Source of the DNA: Cherax quadricarinatus
Lineage: Eukaryota; Arthropoda; Malacostraca; Decapoda; Parastacidae
DNA length: 64,000 nucleotides
NCBI RefSeq assembly: GCF_038502225.1
Contig: NC_091374.1
Coordinates: 4,970,909 to 5,034,908 of the forward strand
Reading direction: 5' to 3'
This document shows positions 50,801 to 60,300 of this stretch, piece after piece. Made by a program: the position numbers and the translations under genes. The notes below the pieces were generated by a model. That model saw nothing but the letters and a program-made list of their open reading frames with translations, ran no database searches and had not been told where the DNA came from. How positions within the stretch are numbered: the first letter of the stretch is position 1; the number at the start of each line of letters is the position of its first letter.

Positions 50801-50987
50801 TTGCCTCTGCAAGCAGTCCACGGATGAAAGGTATTTTGTTGTTTGTAGCTGGCTTTAGACCCTGTATATTTGCAAAGAAGAATGTTATCGGACTGGTGGT
50901 ATTGTTGGTACTGGGGGGGGATTTTTTTTCCGGCATTAGTATCTGTATCTGTTGGTTTGGAGTGGAGGCCATCGACTGTGGTTCCAC
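47880..50987 (-). CDS. LINE ORF2: AP endonuclease plus reverse transcriptase, 1035 aa, intact
   Basis: ATG at 50987 to the stop at 47880, no break. Residues ~35-265 are an exonuclease/endonuclease/phosphatase fold: 'FFFANIQGL', 'FTETHIKDH' (Glu71), 'GGVGLYIAESLV', 'LLLGDFNLRHLKW' (GDFN 176-179), 'LDLIFTNND', and SDHN 256-259 with the catalytic-type His. Residues ~545-760 are the RT: 'AKNYRPIALTSHIIKIFERV', 'QHGFRTGRSC', 'YTDFAKAFDKCDH', 'SVPQGTVLAPILFLILISDI' and FADD 724-727. A C-terminal region of ~280 residues ends 'SLVDQALIHQEAWSQTGPRG'. All catalytic motifs that I can check are present. The start is placed at the first Met, overlapping ORF1 by 52 bp. Confidence 0.93.
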   Translation of the reverse strand: MEPQSMASTPNQQIQILMPEKKSPPSTNNTTSPITFFFANIQGLKPATNNKIPFIRGLLAEAKAMFAAFTETHIKDHLDNEVWIPGYNLYRCDRVNRQKGGVGLYIAESLVCTELLNASNDVVEVLAVKVENQNLVIVVVYKPPDATSQQFQEQLLKIDHCLENLPAPAPNILLLGDFNLRHLKWRNIANNIVAEITPGGSSDENSHSHELLNLCTKFNLNQQIIEPTRLENTLDLIFTNNDDLIRNVTISKTIYSDHNIIEVQTCMHGAPDRQNETSHEGAFTKFNFNNKNIKWDQVNQVLTDISWEDILSNTDPNLCLEQINSVALDVCTRLIPLRKRRSRCKIERDRRSLYRRRKRITERLKEVNISEMRRETLVREIASIELKLKESFRSQESREELKAINEIERNPKYFFSYAKSKSRTTSSIGPLLKQDGSYTDDSKEMSELLKSQYDSVFSKPLTRLRVEDQNEFFMREPQNLTNTSLSDVILTPNDFEQAINDMPMHSAPGPDSWNSVFIKNCKKPLSRAFSILWRGSMDTGVVPQLLKTTDIAPLHKGGSKATAKNYRPIALTSHIIKIFERVLRSKITTHLETHQLHNPGQHGFRTGRSCLSQLLDHYDKVLNALEDKKNADVIYTDFAKAFDKCDHGVIAHKMRAKGITGKVGRWIYNFLTNRTQRVVVNRVKSEAATVTSSVPQGTVLAPILFLILISDIDKDVSHSTVSSFADDTRICMTVSSIADTARLQADINQIFQWAAENNMKFNDEKFQLLRYGKHEEIKSSSEYKTNSGHKIERNTNVKDLGVIMSEDLTFKDHNIVSIASARKMTGWIMRTFKTREAKPMMTLFRSLVLSRLEYCCTLTAPFKAGEIADLENVQRTFTARITEIKHLNYWERLRFLNLYSLERRRERYMIIYTWKILEGLVPNLHTKITHYESKRLGRRCTIPPMKSRGVTSTLRDHTISVRGPRLFNCLPAHIRGITNRPLAVFKLALDKHLKTVPDQPGCGSYVGLRAASSNSLVDQALIHQEAWSQTGPRGR

Positions 50988-51205
50988 TCCAGGAATGACT
51001 GGATTTGGTGTACGATTTCTGCCATTTCCTGCCAGTTTTTTTTCCTTCCTGGCACTAAAAAACCTCTCCCTCTTGAGTGGCTGTGGCTACCCAGGTTTTC
51101 CCCTGGCCTGGATGTTTTGTATCTTTTTGTCCCCTTTAGATGGTATGCCTGGCAATTTAAGTTATAGCACAGTCTTTCCTGTACTGAAGAGGTACACATT
51201 TCAGG
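50936..51205 (-). CDS. LINE ORF1, C-terminal part only
   Basis: About 88 codons. 'SVQERLCYNLNCQAYHLKGT' has a C-x4-C-x3-H pattern that may be part of a zinc knuckle. It continues 'GRGFLVPGRKKNWQEMAEIV' and 'QIQSFLEWNH' to the stop. The 5' side is cut by truncation of the element at 51205. Overlap with the ORF2 start suggests coupled or reinitiated translation, as in other two-ORF LINEs. Confidence 0.65.
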   Translation of the reverse strand, partial: PEMCTSSVQERLCYNLNCQAYHLKGTKRYKTSRPGENLGSHSHSRGRGFLVPGRKKNWQEMAEIVHQIQSFLEWNHSRWPPLQTNRYRY

Positions 51206-51489
51206 GTGCTGGGAGGCAGTTGAACAGTCTCGGGCCCCTGACACTTATTGTATGGTCTCTTAACGTGCTAGTGACACCCCTGCTTTTCATTGGGGGGATG
51301 GTGCATCGTCTGTCAAGTCTTTTGCTTTCGTAGTGAGTGATTTTCGTGTGCAAGTTCGGTACTAGTCCCTCTAGGATTTTCCAGGTGTATATAATCATGT
51401 ATCTCTCCCGCCTGCGTTCCAGGGAATACAGTTTCAGGAACCTCAAGCGCTCCCAGTAACTGAGGTGTTTTATCTCCGTTATGCGCTTA
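51206..51489 (-). mobile_element. Older CR1-like LINE, 5' piece (host of nested insertion)
   Basis: It encodes 'MRFLKLYSLERRRERYMIIY' through 'SVRGPRLFNCLPA', exactly the ORF2 stretch that precedes the piece at 47639-47847. It is 5'-truncated at 'cgttatgcgc' (51487). Confidence 0.88.
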
Positions 51490-51652
51490 GTATAGTATAT
51501 AAATTATGTTTAAATTTGTTATTGTCAATATTGCTATAATTACTGTTATGGTTATTATACATTGATAATGAACCAGTTACAATGATACACAACTATAATA
51601 TATTAATTTTTAATCAGAAAATTGAAATAATGAATGTTAGCTGATATACATT
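51490..51652. other. AT-rich spacer
   Basis: Short unique sequence between the LINE nest and the 32-bp array. Confidence 0.5.
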
Positions 51653-53254
51653 ACCACGTATCCAGGTACTGTACCAGGTTCATGACCACGTATCCAGGTA
51701 CTGTACCAGGTCCACGACCACGTATCCAGGTACTGTACCAGGTCCACGACCACGTATCCAGGTACTGTACCCGGTCCACGACCACGTATCCAGGTACTGT
51801 ACCAGGTCCACGACCACGTATCCAGGTACTGTACCAGGTCCACGACCACGTATCCAGGTACTGTACCAGGTCCACGACCACGTATCCAGGTACTATACCA
51901 GGTCCACGACCACGTATCCAGGTACTCTACCAGGTCCACGACCACGTATCCAGGTACTATACCAGGTCCACGACCACGTATCCAGGTACTGTACCAGGTC
52001 CACGACCACGTATCCAGGTACTATACCAGGTCCACGACCACGTATCCAGGTACTGTACCAGGTCCACGACCACGTATCCAGGTACTGTACCAGGTCCATG
52101 ACCACGTATCCAGGTACTGTACCAGGTCCATGACCACGTATCCAGGTACTGTACCAGGTCCACGACCACGTATCCAGGTACTGTACCAGGTCCACGACCA
52201 CGTATCCAGGTACTATACCTGGTCCACGGACCACGTATCCAGGTACTGTACCAGGTCCACGACCACGTATCCAGGTACTGTACCAGGTCCACGACCACGT
52301 ATCCAGGTACTGTACCAGGTCCACGACCACGTATCCAGGTACTGTACCAGGTCCACGACCACGTATCCAGGTACTGTACCAGGTCCACGACCACGTATCC
52401 AGGTATTGTACCAGGTCCACGACCACGTATCCAGGTACTATACCAGGTCCACGACCACGTATCCAGGTACTGTACCAGGTCCACGACCACGTATCCAGGT
52501 ACTGTACCAGGTCCATGACCACGTATCCAGGTACTATACCTGGTCCACGACCACGTATCCAGGTACTATACCAGGTCCACGACCACGTATCCAGGTACTA
52601 TACCAGGTCCACGACCACGTATCCAGGTACTATACCTGGTCCACGACCACGTATCCAGGTACTATACCAGGTCCACGACCACGTATCCAGGTACTATACC
52701 AGGTCCACGACCACGTATCCAGGTACTATACCAGGTCCACGACCACGTATCCAGGTACTATACCAGGTCCACGACCACGTATCCAGGTACTATACCAGGT
52801 CCACGACCACGTATCCAGGTACTATACCAGGTCCACGACCACGTATCCAGGTACTATACTTGGTCCACGACCACGTATCCAGGTACTATACCAGGTCCAC
52901 GACCACGTATCCAGGTACTATACCAGGTCCACGACCACGTATCCAGGTACTATACCTGGTCCACGGACCACGTATCCAGGTACTAAACCTGGTCCACGGA
53001 CCACGTATCCAGGTACTATACCTGGTCCACGGACCACGTATCCAGGTACTATACCTGGTCCACGGACCACGTATCCAGGTACTAAACCTGGTCCACGACC
53101 ACGTATCCAGGTACTATACCAGGTCCACGACCACGTATCCAGGTACTATACCTGGTCCACGACCACGTATCCAGGTAGGATACCTGGTCCACGACCACGT
53201 ATCCAGGTAGGATACCTGGTCCACGACCACGTATCCAGGTAGGATACCTGGTCT
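51653..53254. repeat. 32-bp minisatellite
   Basis: About 50 copies of 'ccacgtatccaggta' plus 'ctgtaccaggtccacga'. Variants are regional: 'ctgtacc' dominates to ~52.5 kb, 'ctatacc' beyond, 'tatacctggtccacgga' (33 bp) at 52.95-53.09 kb, and 'taggatacctgg' at the right edge. Long open frames across it only reflect the lack of stop words. Confidence 0.97.
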
Positions 53255-54000
53255 ATAATCGCGTCTCCCAGGTGGATCTAACACTTCTTCACCTGTTCTA
53301 GTACCGAGTAAAATCATCCTGTGATAAAACATTCAAAGGAAAACTATCTTGTATTACAAAAATAATGACAGGAAAACCATTCCATGATAGAAAACAACAG
53401 TGAAAAGCCATCATTTAATAGCATATTCTGTTAAAACCATCATTTGTGATAATATAATGGAATACACAACCATTCAGAATATGGCAGTAAAACTATGGTA
53501 TGATGCACCATAATACCATCCTGTGTGATGGAATATAACTTGTGTATGATGGAGTACACAAGCCCATCCTGTATACAGAGTGATACAAACATATCATTAC
53601 CCTCCAACCGGAGGGCCCATAGCAGAAGATGAACGACACCCCGCACTCGGAGGGGCCAACGCCGGGTCACCATCTGGAAAAGACCCGGCCGGGACAGGAC
53701 AGGCGAACCCACATCATCCAGGTTATGAAATAGGAAAAAGCTATCCTGTGACTAGACGAGTCACACTTCTGTGTCGACTAAAACTCCCCCATTTCACTGA
53801 CTTGAACACAACATACGAAAAATGAGCAACACTGGCCCATACTAGGCACCCCAAACTCACACTCAGGCACCCATGTTGAGCATCCCTAGACACGAACATT
53901 ACTAAGTGGAAAGTGCACGGCTTCCTGGACTGTGCCCCTAACTGGAACCTGTCAAACTGTGAAAAAAGGAATTATTGGCTGAGAAACACGTTATGTCAAA
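53255..54000. other. Unique spacer with a GC-rich island
   Basis: 53590-53740 is GC-rich with an open frame on the + strand (53580-53825: 'TGGPIAEDERHPALGGANAG' ... 'PHFTDLNTTYEK'), unlike its AT-rich flanks. No family recognised; it may be a transposon or gene relic. Confidence 0.4.
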
Positions 54001-54104
54001 GGTGTTGCTGGCTGGAAGATGTTATTGTCTGGAAAAAAATGGAGAAATGACATCATTACAGGAAAAAGGACATAGCTGGCTGCAAGGAATTGCTGGCAGG
54101 AGAA
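54001..54104. repeat. Decayed 19-bp satellite units
   Basis: 'ggtgttgctggctggaaga' at ~54001 differs from the satellite unit at about 4 of 19 positions. 'gaattgctggcaggagaaa' near 54085 is more distant. They look like the eroded edge of the array to the right. Confidence 0.6.
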
Positions 54105-54240
54105 AAGGCGCTGATGGCTGGAAAAACAGGAACTAATGGCTGGAAAAACAGGAACTAATGGCTGGAAAAACAGGAACTAATGGCTGGAAAAACAGGAACT
54201 AATGGCTGGAAAAACAGGAACTAATGACTGGAAAAAAGAC
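54105..54240. repeat. 22-bp minisatellite
   Basis: About six copies of 'ggaactaatggctggaaaaaca'. Confidence 0.93.
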
Positions 54241-54397
54241 ATAAGGGTTATTAAGGTTATAATTAGTTCTATAGATGACTAACCTATTAAACAGATTACA
54301 ACACAACATATATATAATAATGATTATACCTGCATATATCAATACATAATCAGTATTGACATTCATGATAATGAAATTATAAGTACAAACAGGAACA

Positions 54398-57300
54398 GGC
54401 ATCGCTGGTCGGAAGAGGCATCGCTGGCCGGAAGAGGCATCGCTGGCCGGAAGAGGCATCGCTGGCCAGAAGAGGCATCACTGGCCGGAAGAGGCATCGC
54501 TGGCCGGAAGAGGCATCGCTGGCCGGAAGAGGCATCGCTGGCCGGAAGAGGCATCGCTGGCCGGAAGAGGCATCGCTGGCCGGAAGAGGCATCGCTGGCC
54601 GGAAGAGGCATCGCTGGCCGGAAGAGGCATCGCTGGCCGGAAGAGGCATCGCTGGCCGGAAGAGGCATCGCTGGCCGGAAGAGGCATCGCTGGCCGGAAG
54701 AGGCATCGCTGGCCGGAAGAGGCATCGCTGGCCGGAAGAGGCATCGCTGGCCGGAAGAGGCATCGCTGGCCGGAAGAAGCATCGCTGGCCGGAAGAGGCA
54801 TCGCTGGCCGGAAGAGGCATCGCTGGCCGGAAGAGGCATCGCTGGCCGGAAGAGGCATCGCTGGCCGGAAGAAGCATCGCTGGCCAGAAGTGGCATCGCT
54901 GGCCAGAAGAGGCATCGCTGGCCGGAAGAGGCATCGTTGGCCAGAAGGGGCATCGCTGGCCAGAAGAGGCATCGCTGGCCGGAAGAGACATCGCTGGCCA
55001 GAAGGGGCATCGCTGGCCGGAAGAGGCATCGCTGGCCAGAAGAGGTATCGCTGGCTGGAAGTGGCATCGCTGGCCGGAAGAGGCATCGCTGGCCGGAAAA
55101 GACATCGCTGGCTGGAAGACGCATCGCTGGCCAGAAGAGGCATCGCTGGCCAGAAGAGGCATCGCTGGCTGGAAGTGGTATCGCTGGCCGAAAGAGGCAT
55201 CGCTGGCTGGAAGAGACATCGCTGGCCAAAAGAGGCATCGCTGGCCGGAAGTGGTATCGCTGGCTGGAAGAGATATCGCTGGCTGGAAGAGACATTGCTG
55301 GCCGGAAGAGACATCGCTGGCCAGAAGTGGTATCGCTGGCCGGAAGAGGCATCGCTGGCTGAAAGAGACATCACTGGCCGGAAGAGACATCGCTGGCCGG
55401 AAGAGACATCGCAGGCTCCAAGAGACATCGCTGGCCGGAAGAGACATCGCTGGCCAGAAGTGGCATCGCTGGCCGGAAGAGACATCGCTGGCCGGAAGAG
55501 ACATCGCTGGCCGGAAGAGACATCGCTGGCCGGAAGAGACATCGCTGGCCGGAAGAGACATCGCTGGCCGGAAGAGACATCGCTGGCCGATAGAGACATC
55601 GCTGGCCGGAAGAGACATCGCTGGCGGGAAGAGACATCGCTGGCCGGAAGAGACATCGCTGGCCGGAAGAGACATCGCTGGCCGGAAGAGACATCGCTGG
55701 CCGGAAGAGACATCGCTGGCCGGAAGAGACATCGCTGGCGGGAAGAGACATCGCTGGCGGGAAGAGACATCGCTGGCGGGAAGAGACATCGCTGGCGGGA
55801 AGAGACATCGCTGGCGGGAAGAGACATCGCTGGCCGGAAGAGACATCGCTGGCCGGAAGAGACATCGCTGGCCGGAAGAGACATCGCTGGCCAAAAGAGA
55901 CATCGCTGGCGGGAAGAGACATCGCTGGCCGGAAGAGACATCGCTGGCCGGAAGAGACATCGCTGGCCGGAAGAGACATCGCTGGCCGGAAGAGACATCG
56001 CTGGCGGGAAGAGACATCGCTGGCCGAAAGAGACATCGCTGGCCGGAAGAGACATCGCTGGCGGGAAGAGACATCGCTGGCGGGAAGAGACATCGCTGGC
56101 CGGAAGAGACATCGCTGGCCGGAAGAGACATCGCTGGCCGGAAGAGACATCGCTGGCGGGAAGAGACATCGCTGGCCGGAAGAGACATCGCTGGCCGGAA
56201 GAGACATCGCTGGCGGGAAGAGACATCGCTGGCCAAAAGAGACATCGCTGGCGGGAAGAGACATCGCTGGCGGGAAGAGACATCGCTGGCGGGAAGAGAC
56301 ATCGCTGGCGGGAAGAGACATCGCTGGCGGGAAGAGACATCGCTGGCGGGAAGAGACATCGCTGGCCGGAAGAGACATCGCTGGCCGGAAGAGACATCGC
56401 TGGCGGGAAGAGACATTGCTGGCGGGAAGAGACATCGCTGGCGGGAAGAGACATCGCTGGCGGGAAGAGACATCGCTGGCCAAAAGAGACTTCGCTGGCG
56501 GGAAGAGACATCGCTGGCCGGAAGAGACATCGCTGGCCGGAAGAGACATCGCTGGCGGGAAGAGACATCGCTGGCGGGAAGAGACATCGCTGGCGGGAAG
56601 AGACATCGCTGGCCGGAAGAGACATCGCTGGCCGGAAGAGACATCGCTGGCCGGAAGAGACATCACTGGCCGGAAGAGACATCGCTGGCGGGAAGAGACA
56701 TCGCTGGCCGAAAGAGACATCGCTGGCCGGAAGAGACATCGCTGGCCGGAAGAGACATCGCTGGCGGGAAGAGACATCGCTGGCCGGAAGAGACATCGCT
56801 GGCCGGAAGAGACATCGCTGGCCGGAAGAGACATCGCTGGCGGGAAGAGACATCGCTGGCCGGAAGAGACATCGCTGGCCGGAAGAGACATCGCTGGCCG
56901 GAAGAGACATCGCTGGCCAAAAGAGACATCGCTGGCCAAAAGAGACATCGCTGGCCAAAAGAGACATCGCTGGCGGGAAGAGACATCGCTGGCGGGAAGA
57001 GACATCGCTGGCGGGAAGAGACATCGCTGGCCAAAAGAGACATCGCTGGCGGGAAGAGACATCGCTGGCGGGAAGAGACATCGCTGGCCGGAAGAGACAT
57101 CGCTGGCGGGAAGAGACATCGCTGGCGGGAAGAGACATCGCTGGCGGGAAGAGACATCGCTGGCGGGAAGAGACATCGCTGGAGGGAAGAGACATCGCTG
57201 GCCGGAAGAGACATCGCTGGCCGGAAGAGACATCGCTGGCGGGAAGAGACATCGCTGGCGGGAAGAGACATCGCTGGCGGGAAGAGACATCGCTGGCGGG

Positions 57301-60300
57301 AAGAGACATCGCTGGCGGGAAGAGACATCGCTGGCGGGAAGAGACATCGCTGGCGGGAAGAGACATCGCTGGCGGGAAGAGACATCGCTGGCTGAAAGAG
57401 ACATCGCTGGCGGGAAGAGACATCGCTGGCGGGAAGAGACATCGCTGGCGGGAAGAGACATCGCTGGCGGGAAGAGACATCGCTGGCGGGAAGAGACATC
57501 GCTGGCGGGAAGAGACATCGCTGGCGGTAAGAGACATCGCTGGCGGGAAGAGACATCGCTGGCGGGAAGAGACATCGCTGGCGGGAAGAGACATCGCTGG
57601 CGGGAAGAGACATCGCTGGCGGGAAGAGACATCGCTGGCGGGAAGAGACATCGCTGGCTGGCTGAAGAGACATCGCTGGCGGGAAGAGACATCGCTGGCG
57701 GGAAGAGACATCGCTGGCTGGCGGGAAGAGACATCGCTGGCGGAAGAGACATCGCTGGCGGGAAGAGACATCGCTGGCGGGAAGAGACATCGCTGGCGAA
57801 AGAGACATCGCTGGCGGGAAGAGACATCGCTGGCGGGAAGAGACATCGCTGGCGGGAAGAGACATCGCTGGCGGGAAGAGACATCGCTGGCGGGAAGAGA
57901 CATCGCTGGCGGGAAGAGACATCGCTGGCGGGAAGAGACATCGCTGGCGGGAAGAGACATCGCTGGCGGGAAGAGACATCGCTGGCGGGAAGAGACATCG
58001 CTGGCGGGAAGAGACATCGCTGGCGGGAAGAGACATCGCTGGCGGGAAGAGACATCGCTGGCGGGAAGAGACATCGCTGGCGGGAAGAGACATCGCTGGC
58101 GGGAAGAGACATCGCTGGCGGGAAGAGACATCGCTGGCGGGAAGAGACATCGCTGGCCGGAAGAGACATCGCTGGCGGGAAGAGCGGGAAGAGACATCGC
58201 TGGCGGGAAGAGACATCGCTGGCGGGAAGAGACATCGCTGGCGGGAAGAGACATCGCTGGCGAAAAGAGACATCGCTGGCGGGAAGAGACATCGCTGGCG
58301 GGAAGAGACATCGCTGGCGGGAAGAGACATCGCTGGCGGGAAGAGACATCGCTGGCGGGAAGAGACATCGCTGGCGGGAAGAGACATCGCTGGCGGGAAG
58401 AGACATCGCTGGCGGGAAGAGACATCGCTGGCGGGAAGAGACATCGCTGGCCGGAAGAGACATCGCTGGCGGGAAGAGACAGCGCTGGCGGGAAGAGACA
58501 TCGCTGGGAAGAGACATCGCTGGCGGGAAGAGACATCGCTGGCGGGAAGAGACATCGCTGGCGGGAAGAGACATCGCTGGCTGAAAGAGACATCGCTGGC
58601 GGGAAGAGACATCGCTGGCGGGAAGAGACATCGCTGGCTGAAAGAGACATCGCTGGCGGGAAGAGACATCGCTGGCGGGAAGAGACATCGCTGGCGGGAA
58701 GAGACATCGCTGGCGGGAAGAGACATCGCTGGCGGGAAGAGACATCGCTGGCGGGAAGAGACATCGCTGGCGGGAAGAGACATCGCTGGCGGGAAGAGAC
58801 ATCGCTGGCGGGAAGAGACATCGCTGGCGGGAAGAGACATCGCTGGCGGGAAGAGACATCGCTGGCGGGAAGAGACATCGCTGGCCGGAAGAGACATCGC
58901 TGGCGGAAAGAGACATCGCTGGCGGGAAGAGACATCGCTGGCCGGAAGAGACATCGCTGGCGGGAAGAGACATCGCTGGCGGGAAGAGACATCGCTGGCT
59001 GGAAGAGACATCGCTGGCGGGAAGAGACATCGCTGGCGGGAAGAGACATCGCTGGCGGACATCGCTGGCCGGAAGAGACATCGCTGGCGGGAAGAGACAT
59101 CGCTGGCTGGAAGAGACATCGCTGGCGGGAAGAGACATCGCTGGCGGGAAGAGACATCGCTGGCGGGAAGAGACATCGCTGGCGGGAAGAGGCGGGAAGA
59201 GACATCGCTGGCGGGAAGAGACATCGCTGGCGGGAAGAGACATCGCTGGCGGGAAGAGACATCGCTGGCGGGAAGAGACATCGCTGGCGGGAAGAGACAT
59301 CGCTGGCGGGAAGAGACATCGCTGGCCGGAAGAGACATCGCTGGACATCCGCTGAAAGAGACATCGCTGGCGGGAAGAGACATCGCTGGCGGGAAGAGAC
59401 ATCGCTGGCGCGGAAGAGACATCGCTGGCGGGAAGAGACATCGCTGGCCGGAAGAGACATCGCTGGCGGGAAGAGACATCGCTGGCGGGAAGAGACATCG
59501 CTGGCGGGAAGAGACATCGCTGGCGGGAAGAGACATCGCTGGCCGGAAGAGACATCGCTGGCCGGGAAGAGACATCACTGGCCGGAAGAGACATCGCTGG
59601 CCGGGAAGAGACATCGCTGGCGGGAAGAGACATCGCTGGAGGGAAGAGACATCGTTGGCCGGAAGAGACATCGCTGGCAGGAAGAGACATCGCTGGCGGG
59701 AAGAGACATCGCTGGCGGGAAGAGACATCGCTGGCCGGAAGAGACATCGCTGGCCGGAAGAGACATCACTGGCGGGAAGAGACATCGCTGGCGGGAAGAG
59801 ACATCGCTGGCCGGAAGAGACATCGCTGGCCGGAAGAGACATCGCTGGCCGGAAGAGACATCGCTGGCTGAAAGAGACATCGCTGGCGGGAAGAGACATC
59901 GCTGGCGGGAAGAGACATCGCTGGCGGGAAGAGACATCGCTGGCCGGAAGAGACATCGCTGGCGGGAAGAGACATCGCTGGCGGGAAGAGACATCGCTGG
60001 CGGGAAGAGACATCGCTGGCTGAAAGAGACATCGCTTTGCGGGAAGAGACATCGCTGGCGGGAAGAGACATCGCTGGCGGGAAGAGACATCGCTGGCTGA
60101 AAGAGACATCGCTGGCTGAAAGAGACATCGCTGGCGGGAAGAGACATCGCGGGCTGCAAGAGACATCGCTGGCCGGAAGAGACATCGCTGGCTGAAAGAG
60201 ACATCGCTGGCGGGAAGAGACATCGCTGGCCGGAAGAGACATCGCTGGCGGGAAGAGACATCGCTGGACATCGGGAAGAGACATCGCTGGCGGGAAGAGA

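Larger units (their letters stand above)
47848..51205 (-). mobile_element. CR1-like LINE, nearly full-length, intact ORF2
   Basis: It contains a partial ORF1 (5' truncated), a complete ORF2 and the 3' terminus with the doubled 'tttacctgga' word. It is inserted, in the same orientation, into the ORF2 of an older copy. About 3 bp of the host sequence (TGT) appear to be lost and no target duplication is seen, which fits CR1-type integration. Confidence 0.92.

Noticed and set aside
51634..53242. Long frames of Arg/Tyr/Pro-Gly repeats (for example 'TTYPGTVPGPRPRIQVLYQV')
   Set aside because: Artefact of the 32-bp tandem repeat; open on both strands.
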